Positions 17,085-25,600 of a stretch of 64,000 nt of DNA are shown here, piece after piece (position 1 is the stretch's first letter; each line of letters starts with the position of its first letter). The notes under the pieces were generated by a model that saw nothing but the letters and a program-made list of their open reading frames with translations, did no database searches and was not told the DNA's origin. This stretch comes from Opitutaceae bacterium (GTDB lineage: Bacteria > Verrucomicrobiota > Verrucomicrobiia > Opitutales > Opitutaceae): NCBI GenBank assembly GCA_016794785.1, contig JAEUHC010000013.1:124001-188000 (forward strand), in the 5' to 3' direction. Both the position numbers and the translations under genes were made by a program.

Positions 17085-18374
17085 CTAGGCCTTGCGCCAC
17101 GCGTCGCGCACGGGGCGCGAGCGGAGGGCGTTGGCCGCGGCGTCGCCGGGGAACTCCTCCTTCACTGGATCCCACTTGAGCGGACGGCCCAGCTCCATCG
17201 CGATCGCGCCGATGTGCAGCGTGGTGCTCAGGCGGTGGAGCGCCTCGGCGGTATACATGGGCGGCTGCCCGTTTTTCAGGCAGTCGAGGAAGTCGCGCTG
17301 CTCGCGCGGGCGGCGCGGCCACAATTTCGTGGTCTTCGGATCGTAGCGGCGGCGGAGGATTGTGTCGTCGCTCGCCTCAAGGCGGCCAAGCCAGCCCTTG
17401 TTGCCGATCCAGCCGTCGCTGCCTTCAAAGCGGATCGAGGGGACGCCTGCGGTGACCTGCAGAGTGACGCCGTTGGCGAACGTGTAGTCGACGGTGAAGG
17501 TGCGCGGCACATCGTTCATCGCGTCGGGCGGAATCTCGCCCTTGCCTGTGACGGCGACAGGGCCGGAGTCTTCGGAAAAGTTCGCGACGAGCGCGGTGTC
17601 CACGAGGTGCGCGCCCCAGTCGGTGAGCGTGCCGCCGGAGAAATCGCGGATCTGCCGCCACGTCTGCGGCTCGAGCAGCGAGGGCGAATAGGGGCGAAAC
17701 GGCGCGGGCCCGAGCCACAGCTCGTAGTTCACCCCCGCCGGCACGGGCGCGGGCGCCTCGCGCGGGACCGGCGGTTTGATCTGGAGGCCGGCCGTGATGT
17801 GGCGGAGGCGACCGATGGCGCCGTTGCGCACGTGCTCGGCCATCATGTAATACTGGATGACCGAGCGGTCCTCGAGGCCGGTGGCGAAGACCCGGCCACT
17901 CCGCTTGACCGCCTCGGCGAGCAGGCGGCCCTCGGCGATGGTGAGCGTGGGCTTTTCGCAGAAGACGTGCTTGCCCGCCTCGAGCGCCATGAGCGCCATC
18001 GTGACGTGCCAGTGATCCGGCGTGGAGATGACGACCGCGTCGAGATCAGGGCGGGCGAGCACCTCGCGGAAATCGCCGTGCGCCGTGCAGTCGCGGTTGC
18101 CGTAGTGCTTGTGCACCTCGGCGAGCGCGGCCTCGCGCTTGCGCGGCTGCACATCACAAATGGCGAGCGCGACGCAGTCATCCTCCTGCAAAAACGAGCG
18201 CAGATTGACACCGAGCCCGTGGGCCCCGAGTCCGATGAAGCCGAGCGTGACACGCTTGGACGGAGCGCCCTGCCCGAGGAGCCGCGCCGGCAGGAAACGC
18301 GGCGCAAGCGCAGCGGCGAAGACGCCAGTGAGACCGGAATGCAGAAAATGGCGGCGGGTGGGGAAAGCGGTCAT
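17085..18374 (-). CDS. Tat-exported Gfo/Idh/MocA-family oxidoreductase
   Basis: 429 residues. The N-terminus (PTRRHFLHSGLTGVFAAALA) is a twin-arginine signal, as is common for this family in Verrucomicrobia and Planctomycetes. The Rossmann nucleotide site is GFIGLGAHGLG, and VFCEKPT is the hallmark EKP motif near residue 150. GLEDRSVIQYY and GGTLTDWGAHLVDTA are also family features. These enzymes bind NAD(P) tightly and act on sugars, inositols or their derivatives. It lies directly upstream of the PVC dehydrogenase and is interrupted on its other side by the plus-strand IetAS island. Confidence 0.88.
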   Translation of the reverse strand: MTAFPTRRHFLHSGLTGVFAAALAPRFLPARLLGQGAPSKRVTLGFIGLGAHGLGVNLRSFLQEDDCVALAICDVQPRKREAALAEVHKHYGNRDCTAHGDFREVLARPDLDAVVISTPDHWHVTMALMALEAGKHVFCEKPTLTIAEGRLLAEAVKRSGRVFATGLEDRSVIQYYMMAEHVRNGAIGRLRHITAGLQIKPPVPREAPAPVPAGVNYELWLGPAPFRPYSPSLLEPQTWRQIRDFSGGTLTDWGAHLVDTALVANFSEDSGPVAVTGKGEIPPDAMNDVPRTFTVDYTFANGVTLQVTAGVPSIRFEGSDGWIGNKGWLGRLEASDDTILRRRYDPKTTKLWPRRPREQRDFLDCLKNGQPPMYTAEALHRLSTTLHIGAIAMELGRPLKWDPVKEEFPGDAAANALRSRPVRDAWRKA

Positions 18375-18548
18375 GGGGAAACGTCAGGGACGAAACATAA
18401 GGAGCACGCGAAAGCGAGATCGCGAGCGGGGCGCGAGGACGAGGCGATCAAAACAAGAATCCATCGACGCCCGCTATAAGCCATCGCCTGACCCCAGCCC
18501 CAGGGCGGTCATCTTGACATGCCGGAATCGCGAGCCGACGGTTGGCCT

Positions 18549-18806
18549 ATGACAACGACCCTTTCGACCCACGGCCAGGTGGTGCTGCCGCCGGCGGCGC
18601 GGAGGAAGCTCGGGCTGCAACCCGGAGCGCGCTTCGTGTGTGCGGTGCGTGACGGCGGAATCTTCCTGAAACCCAAGCCGGGGAAGTTGGTTAAGTTCAG
18701 GATCGGCCGAAGCAAGCACTCCAGACTGCCGGCGCTCGTTGCCCCGGCCGGCACGCCACCGCTCACAAGCGAGGCCGTGCGCACGATGCTCGCGGATTTC
18801 CCGTGA
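18549..18806 (+). CDS. AbrB/SpoVT-type DNA-binding protein (antitoxin-like, no toxin seen)
   Basis: 85 residues. The N-terminal MTTTLSTHGQVVLPPAARRKLGLQPGARF is a swapped-hairpin AbrB fold (given here as the pattern STHGQVVLP followed by RRKLGLQPG), as in MazE/VapB antitoxins and AbrB regulators. The C-terminal tail (APAGTPPLTSEAVRTMLADFP) looks like a partner-binding region of antitoxins. There is no PIN or MazF-like gene downstream; instead an AAA ATPase begins 156 bases later. It could be an orphan antitoxin, or a regulator of the ATPase/protease pair. The ATG at 18549 was chosen over a start at 18519 because it begins at the DNA-binding domain. Confidence 0.75.
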   Translation: MTTTLSTHGQVVLPPAARRKLGLQPGARFVCAVRDGGIFLKPKPGKLVKFRIGRSKHSRLPALVAPAGTPPLTSEAVRTMLADFP

Positions 18807-18922
18807 GCAGCTGAAAATGCCTAATCTTACGCGGGAAACCCTGCCGCGCCGAGGTTTAGTCGCGGCGTTTTCTGGCTGCGCCGCGCCGGTGAAGACCATT
18901 CGGCGCTTGCGCCTCGGCAGCG

Positions 18923-18952
18923 CTTAACGCTCCTTTTTTAAAAACCGTTAAG
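18923..18952. promoter_or_regulatory. Inverted repeat CTTAACG...CGTTAAG upstream of the AAA ATPase
   Basis: Seven-base arms at 18923-18929 and 18946-18952 flank an AT-rich centre (ctccttttttaaaaac), ending 10 bases before the ATPase start. Its position fits an operator for a dimeric regulator, possibly the adjacent AbrB-like protein. No consensus promoter hexamers are clear. Inference only. Confidence 0.4.
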
Positions 18953-18962
18953 GCTCCCATCA

Positions 18963-19943
18963 ATGAACGCGACTTTGCTCAAGCGGCTCTTCCGCGCGAT
19001 TCAGTCCGGTTCCGCCCCGGATGTGGAGAGCTTGTGCCAACGCATCGTGGCCGATGAAAAGCGAGTCGGTCACACACAGATCGCCCAGGAACTTGAGGGC
19101 ATTCTCGCTCAGCCGACAAAAGCGCCTTCGTCTCCCGGTCTGTTGACGAGGATGCCGACGAGCCGACGCGACTCAGCGCCGCTGCTGCAAGAGATTCCGG
19201 TCGAGCAATTGCGCCATGAGATGGTTCTGCCATCGTCGGTGGAAAAACGGTTTCAGCGAGTGGAGAAAGAATTCGCCGCGCGCTCACGGCTAGCAAAGCA
19301 TGGGCTAAAGCCGCGCCACCGCATTCTACTCTACGGTCCTCCCGGCTGCGGAAAGAGCCTCGGTGCCGAGCGGCTGGCTTGGAATACCGGCTTGCCGCTG
19401 CGTAAGGTGCGTTTCGACACCCTGCTCTCTTCCTATTTTGGAGAGACGATGGCGAACCTGCGGAAAGTTTTCGATGCCGCGCAGGCATCGCCTTGCGCCC
19501 TTTTCCTTGATGAATGCGACACGCTCGCGCGCTCACGCACAGAGAGAAACGACGTTGGCGAGGTGACGCGCATTACGAACGGCCTGCTTGAGATGTTGGA
19601 GCATCATCGTGGAGATGGCCTCGTGATTGCGGCCACCAATCTCGATTCGGCCTTAGACACGGCGCTCTTCCGGCGTTTCGACGAAGTCCTGAAAATTCCT
19701 CTACCCGGGATCGATGAGATCGAGCGGCTCTTGCGCACGACGCTTTCAGCGATGGAAACGGATCGAGCGCTGGCGTGGCGCGACCTTGCGCAGGAAATGG
19801 ACGGCATGTCTGGTTCAGAGGTGGTTCACATCGGACAAAACGCAGCGAAGCACTCGGTGCTTGAGGGGCGGAAAAGGGTAAGCGAGGCCGACATTCGTCA
19901 CGCCTTGGCAGAAATTCACGAACGCCACCATCAGGCTCCGTGA
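18963..19943 (+). CDS. ietA: IetA-like AAA ATPase of an IetAS-type defence pair
   Basis: 326 residues. After a helical N-terminal 80 residues comes a classical AAA domain: Walker A GPPGCGKS (125-132), Walker B ALFLDEC (179-185), sensor Asn in AATNLD (226) and the Arg finger pair in LFRRFDE (237-238). The C-terminal lid contains SGSEVVHIGQNAAKHSVL. The gene lies 6 bases before a subtilisin-like protease gene. An AAA ATPase followed by an S8 protease is the composition of IetAS, known from Rhizobiaceae plasmid incompatibility loci and reported as an anti-phage system. The codon and base use is less GC-rich than the neighbours, which suggests transfer. The family match is by architecture, not by alignment. 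Confidence 0.8.
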   Translation: MNATLLKRLFRAIQSGSAPDVESLCQRIVADEKRVGHTQIAQELEGILAQPTKAPSSPGLLTRMPTSRRDSAPLLQEIPVEQLRHEMVLPSSVEKRFQRVEKEFAARSRLAKHGLKPRHRILLYGPPGCGKSLGAERLAWNTGLPLRKVRFDTLLSSYFGETMANLRKVFDAAQASPCALFLDECDTLARSRTERNDVGEVTRITNGLLEMLEHHRGDGLVIAATNLDSALDTALFRRFDEVLKIPLPGIDEIERLLRTTLSAMETDRALAWRDLAQEMDGMSGSEVVHIGQNAAKHSVLEGRKRVSEADIRHALAEIHERHHQAP

Positions 19944-19949
19944 CGTCCG

Positions 19950-22541
19950 ATGGCCACCTCGCCGGAGTTTCCGCATTTGCAGCTGGCTTGGCGGGGGCAG
20001 TTCAAGCCGAAGTTCAACGGAGGGTCGCGCAAGAATGCTGAGGTCGCGGAAATCAAGGCCGATCCGAAATCTCACGCTCAGCAGATTCGCGGCCTGCTTG
20101 ATCGCTGGGTCGTAGATTTCGAGGAGGTGCGCATACTGCGAGAGAAGGTTGGCCTCCCGGCAGTTCCTGCGGATCGAGGTTTCGTTCTGCGTGTGCCGCC
20201 GGGTAGCGACGGCGATGCAATTGCCCACGCACTCGGGCTGGAGCTGGTGGCGGAGACCGACACCGGTCTCATGTTTGTCGCAACCGGCGATTTGTCGCTG
20301 AGGAAACTCCGTAGCGTGCTCGACAAATTCGAACTTGGGATGACGGGCGGAGGATCGGGGGCAAGCGTGCTTGAGGTATTCGACGGGCCGGAAGATCCGA
20401 GACGGCTTGCAGAGATTCTAACCGAGGAAGTTCACGCCATGTGGCCATTCGACGATGTGCGCGTCTATGTTTTCGACCTCGGAATCCAGATCGCGGAAAG
20501 CACCCACAAGTTGAAGTGGCCGAGCTGCCCACGGAGAAAAGGCGAGACGGTCGAGGCGCATCAAGTGCGGCGAGAAAGCACGCGCCGAAAAGCCACCGTG
20601 GCTTGGGTTGAGGCATGGGACGCAAAAGTGGATTCGCGGATGGGAGAGCTAAAGCCGTTCGTCGATCACGCTGAGTATCGTGCCGCTATTCTGGCCGGGC
20701 CGATGAATGAACCCGAGCGGGAACTGAAGGACGGACTCGTCTTCGCCGACTGCTTCCAAGTTCGTCTTCGCATGACGGGAGCGGGATTCAAAGATGTCCT
20801 GCGCAATTTCCCTCACTTGTTCGAAATCGCGTTGCCCGATGTAGTCGAACAACCGGGCGGCGGTGCAGTGACGCGTGAGAGTGACGGCGGTTTTTCGCTT
20901 CAGGCTCCGGCCGCCGACGCACCAGCGGTCTGCGTCATCGATAGCGGCATTCAAGAGAATCATCGTTGGCTGGCGGCAGCCATCGACGGTGGCGAGAGCC
21001 GCAATTTCATTCCCAATGACGATCCGGCGGACACAGCCGATCGCGTTTCACCCCGCGGCCACGGCACGCGTGTGGCCGGTGCTGTGCTCTATCCCGGCGA
21101 AATTCCGCGGAGTGGACAGGTGGAGGCCATCGCGTGGATTCAAAATGCTCGGGTCTTGACGGCCGAAAACGAGCTGCCGTCCAGCCTTCCTCCGGAACGT
21201 TACCTCGCGGCGGTCGTTCGGCACTTTCGGGACGGCAGACGTGACACCAAGATTTTCAACCATTCAATCAACAGCCGAATCCCATGCCCAAAGCGGCGCA
21301 TGAGCGCGTGGGCGGCGAAACTGGACGAACTCTCGCATGAGCATGATGTGCTGTTTCTCCAGTCCGCAGGAAATCTCGCTCTGGACGGTGGGAACCAAGC
21401 CAATCCCGGGCTTCGCTCGCATCTCAAAGATAGGCTCCAACACCCGGACCAGCTTTTGGTCGATTCTTCCCGCGTCGCGAATCCCGCGCAAAGCCTGCAC
21501 GCCTTGACGGTGGGGGCGGTCGCACAGGAGGTGTTTGATGATGCGTCGAGCCGGACGTTTGCGTCCGAAGCCGATCAGCCCTCCGGTTTCAGCCGTGCGG
21601 GTTTCGCCCCGCCATGGCAGGTGGTAAAACCCGAGGTGGTCGAGATTGGTGGTGACGTCGTCCACGAAAAATCGACACCGCACTTGGTCCGTCTTGATCG
21701 TCGTTCCAGCGTGGAGCTGCTTGCCTCGACGCTTCATGGTGGATCGGCCATCGCCAAAGATGATGTCGGCACATCCTATGCGACACCGAAAGTCGCACAC
21801 ATCGCGGCGCATTTGCAGCAAATGCTGCCCGAGGCTTCGCCGCTCTTGTATCGGGCCTTGATTGTCCAGAGCGCGCGTTGGCCGGCGTGGGCTGAAGCCG
21901 AGCCCGACAAGGATCGGGTGCTCCGGCTGATTGGTTATGGACTCCCGTCGCTGGAGCGTGCGACCAACAATGCGCCCAATCGCGTGACGCTGATCACCCT
22001 TGATCGTCGGGAGCTGCGCGGAAAGAGATGCGACATCTACACCGTCACCATCCCGGAGGAACTTCGCGGTGCGGCGCTGGAAGCGAGGATTCGTGTCGAT
22101 GTGACACTGGCCTACACCGCCGAGCCCCGACGCACGCGAGCGCGTCATCGAAGCTACCTCGAAACATGGCTGGATTGGGAATCGAGTAATTTGGGAGAAC
22201 CATTCGGGATCTTCAGAGATCGGATGGAAAAGGGCGGAGGAGCGAAGCACACGGAATTCCCATGGATGATGCGGCAACGGGACAATTGGGGCACGGTCGA
22301 AGAAACCAACCGGACGCGAGGCACCGTGCAAAAAGACTGGGCGGTGTTCGACGCGGCTGATTTCCCGGAGGAATTCGCAATCGCGGTGCGAGGTCACATC
22401 GGTTGGAACCACCGGGAAGATGCAGGTGAAGCGAAATACTGTCTCGTGGTCTCGTTCGAGGTGCTAGCCGGCGAACTGCCAATTTATCAGCTCATCGAAC
22501 AGGAGATTAGACCAGAAGTGAAAATCGGCCAATCAGGCTGA
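19950..22541 (+). CDS. ietS: IetS-like subtilisin (S8) protease of an IetAS-type defence pair
   Basis: 863 residues, with no signal peptide, so cytoplasmic. A roughly 320-residue N-terminal region of unknown fold precedes the S8 domain. The catalytic triad is complete: D331 (VCVIDSG), H371 (RGHGTRVAG) and S609 (GTSYATP), with oxyanion Asn N475 (SAGN). About 200 C-terminal residues may form beta-rich accessory domains (VTIPEELRGAALEARIRVDVTL region). With the preceding AAA ATPase, this is the expected partner arrangement for IetAS, in which an ATPase is thought to control a protease. What the protease cuts is not known to me. It shares the lower GC content of the ATPase. Confidence 0.83.
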   Translation: MATSPEFPHLQLAWRGQFKPKFNGGSRKNAEVAEIKADPKSHAQQIRGLLDRWVVDFEEVRILREKVGLPAVPADRGFVLRVPPGSDGDAIAHALGLELVAETDTGLMFVATGDLSLRKLRSVLDKFELGMTGGGSGASVLEVFDGPEDPRRLAEILTEEVHAMWPFDDVRVYVFDLGIQIAESTHKLKWPSCPRRKGETVEAHQVRRESTRRKATVAWVEAWDAKVDSRMGELKPFVDHAEYRAAILAGPMNEPERELKDGLVFADCFQVRLRMTGAGFKDVLRNFPHLFEIALPDVVEQPGGGAVTRESDGGFSLQAPAADAPAVCVIDSGIQENHRWLAAAIDGGESRNFIPNDDPADTADRVSPRGHGTRVAGAVLYPGEIPRSGQVEAIAWIQNARVLTAENELPSSLPPERYLAAVVRHFRDGRRDTKIFNHSINSRIPCPKRRMSAWAAKLDELSHEHDVLFLQSAGNLALDGGNQANPGLRSHLKDRLQHPDQLLVDSSRVANPAQSLHALTVGAVAQEVFDDASSRTFASEADQPSGFSRAGFAPPWQVVKPEVVEIGGDVVHEKSTPHLVRLDRRSSVELLASTLHGGSAIAKDDVGTSYATPKVAHIAAHLQQMLPEASPLLYRALIVQSARWPAWAEAEPDKDRVLRLIGYGLPSLERATNNAPNRVTLITLDRRELRGKRCDIYTVTIPEELRGAALEARIRVDVTLAYTAEPRRTRARHRSYLETWLDWESSNLGEPFGIFRDRMEKGGGAKHTEFPWMMRQRDNWGTVEETNRTRGTVQKDWAVFDAADFPEEFAIAVRGHIGWNHREDAGEAKYCLVVSFEVLAGELPIYQLIEQEIRPEVKIGQSG

Positions 22542-22606
22542 ACAACTCAACGCTACGTGCGGCTCGCGTCCTGAATGCCTGCCGAGTGAGTCGTTCGGAG
22601 TTCACC

Positions 22607-25600
22607 TCACTTCGGCTCCGTCGTGAGGAACAGGAGCAGCTCGACGGCTTCGCGCGGTTGCAAGGCTTCGAGGAGACCGGCGGGCATCAGAGACTGTGGT
22701 GTGACTTCGCGGGACTTGATGTCGGCTTTGGGGACGTTGACCGTCTCCGTCATCGTGCGGACGAGGAGGGCGGTGTCGGACTCCTTCTCGATCATGCCGG
22801 CGATGACGGTGCCGTCGCGTTTGGTGACGAGGTTGAGCTGATAATCGGTCCCGACGACGGCGTTGGGGTCGATGATGTTTTCGAGGAAATACTCGAGGCC
22901 GTTACGCCAGGTGCCGTTGAGGTTGGGACCGAACTTGCCGGCGGAGGAACCAGCGTCGGTCGCGTGGCAGGAGGCGCAGGCGCGCTCATAGATGGCGCGG
23001 CCGGCCTTCACGTCGTAGGACCAGAGCGGAGCGTTGCGGTAGAGGTCGCGGATGCGGGCGATGCTGGCCTTGGCGTCGGCGCTGGTCTCGCCCGTGCGGC
23101 CCCACACACGATCGAGGGCGCGCGTGACCTCGCCGTGGCGCAGGTTGCGGAGCTGGCGGGCGTGGAGCGCGGTGAGGTTTTTCTTGTCGAACGCGCCTGT
23201 CTCCACGGCGCGGAGCAGGGCCAACGCGAGCGCAGGCTTGCTCGTGAGCGCGGCGAGCGCGGCGGTGCGCTCGGCAGCGCTGAAGGCGGAAAAGTTTTTC
23301 AACAAACCGGCGGCGACGGCGGAGGTGTCGGCGGCGCTGGCGAGGAGCGGGATGACGGCGGTGCGGAGCTGGGCGTCGTCGAGCAGCTGCACGAGGAGTG
23401 CGGTGGACTCGGTGTCGCCGGCCCGGCGCAGGAGATCGAGGGCGCGGCGGCGCTCGGCGAGCGGCGTGGACGGGTCGGCGAGGCGCGCGCGGATGGGCGC
23501 AAGCACGGCCTTGTCGCCGAAGAGGGCGGAGAGCTGTTCCCATGCGCCACGCGCGGCGTTGTCGGTCGTGCCGGCGAAGCGCGCGGTGACTTGCGGCCAC
23601 GCGGCGGGCATCGGGAGGCCGGCTTCGGCCTCGAGAGAAAAGGCGAGGATGCGCAGCGCGCGCGCGGCGGCGGAATCGGAGATCGCGAATGAAGCCGGTG
23701 AAGTCCCGGCTCTGCCGAGCCGGGCTACGATTTCTTCGCGGCCGGCGGCGGTGCGGGCGGTGAACCACAGGATCGAATCGGCGAGCGAGGGCAGCGGCGT
23801 GCGGGCGGCGAGGTCGAGGGCGCGCGGCACGTCGGCGGCCACGGCGGGCGCGAGGGCGAACCAGATCATCTTCGGCAGATAGCGGTCGCCGGCATCTTCG
23901 CCGTGCGTGGCGAGCGCGGCGGCGACGGGCCAGCGTTGCGCGAGTGAAAGCGCAGGCGTAGCGGACGCGATGGCGAGGCGGACCAGCGAAGAAGCATCGT
24001 TGGTCGCGAGGCGCACGAGGGTGTCGGCGGTGATCGCCGGGGCGCCGGGGCGCTCGGTGCCGAGCTGCACCGCCCAGCCGCGGACGATCTCGGAGGAATG
24101 CGCGAGAGCGGCACTGAGGCGCGCGGCGTCGAGGTTGTTCGTGGCGTGGAGCGTCCAGAGCGCGCGGAGTTGCGCGGCGACCGCCGCGGTGGTGTCGCCC
24201 GCCAGCGCTTGGAGGACAACCAACGCCCCCGCGTCGAGCGGACGCGTGGCAGCGCGCTCCTGCAGCACGCGCCGCGCGGTGCGCACGAACCACTCGCTCT
24301 TGTGGGTGTGCAGCGCGGCGAGCTGCGCATCCGTCATCGCGCCGAGATCGACCTTGGCGGGCTTGTAGGTCGCGGCCCACGCGACGCGGTAGAGGCGGCC
24401 GGTGGTGCGGTCCCAGATTTCGTCGCGGGGGTTGTGGCAGTGCTGGTTGTCGCTCCAGTCGATCGAGTAAACCGCGCCGTCGGGGCCGTATTGGAGATCG
24501 ACGGGGAGGTAGGTGGAGTCGGGCGTGAAGAGCACATCGTAGCCGGCGTGAAAGGTCTCGTAGCCGGAGCCGGTGCGCTCGTTGCACTGGTGGTTGATTT
24601 GGTGGCCGTGGAGGTTGTGCGTGAAGAGGTGGTCGCGGTAGGTGTCGGGCCAGTTGTCGCCGAGGTAGATCATCGCGCCGACGTGCGAGTGGCCGCCATA
24701 GACGGCCGTCGTGCCGGGCTTGCCGGCGCCGCCTTCGCCGCTGTCGTAGCGCGCGGAGGCGAGGAGAAAATTCTTCAGCTCGGGCGCAAATTCCGTCCCG
24801 CGGTTGGAGACGAAGGGCGCGTAGTCGTTGTTGGCTTGGTTCCAATAGTGGCCGTTGCGGATGACGTAGCTCGTGCCGCCCTGACCGTGGAAGCTGCGGC
24901 AGTGCGTCATGAAGAGGTGGCCGACCGCGTTGAAGTCGAGGCCCCACTGGTTGCTGCCGCCGTGCGCGAAGACCTCGAACTCGTGGCGCACGGGATGGTA
25001 GCGCCAGACGCCGGCGCGGATTTTCTGCCGCTGCGCGTCGGGCGTGCCGGGCTTGCCGACGAACGAGTGCGTGAAGACACCGTGGCAGCCGTAGAGCCAG
25101 CCATCCGGGCCCCACGTGAAGCTGTTGAGCGTCTCGTGCGTATCCTGCCAGCCCCAGCCATCGAGCAGCACCTGCGGCGGGCCGTCGGGGACATCGTCAC
25201 GATTTTTGTCGGGGAAAAAAAGCAGGTGCGGCGCGGCGCCGACCCACACGCCGCCGAAGCCGACCTCGATCCCGCTGACGAGATTCAGGTTTTCCGCGAA
25301 GATTTTTTTCGTCTCGAAGGAGCCGTCGCCATTGCGGTCCTCGAAGATGAGGATGCGGTCCTTGCCTTTGCCCTCGGGCTGGCGGTTGGGGTAGCTGTGC
25401 GCCTCGACCACCCAGATGCGGCCGCGTTCATCGAAGCAAAACGCGATGGGCTGGTGCAGGTCGGGTTCGGCGGCGAGCAACTCGGCCTGGAAACCGGGCT
25501 GGAGCTTCATGCCGGCGACGAGCTTCTGGCCGGGGGCGTTGGCAACCGCAGTGGGCTTCGCGGGATTATCGCGGAGGTGCCAGAGCACGGGGCTGGAGCT

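Noticed and set aside
18807..18962. A toxin gene partnering the AbrB-like protein
   Set aside because: Only 156 bases with no adequate open frame; the next gene is an AAA ATPase, not a PIN or MazF-type toxin.
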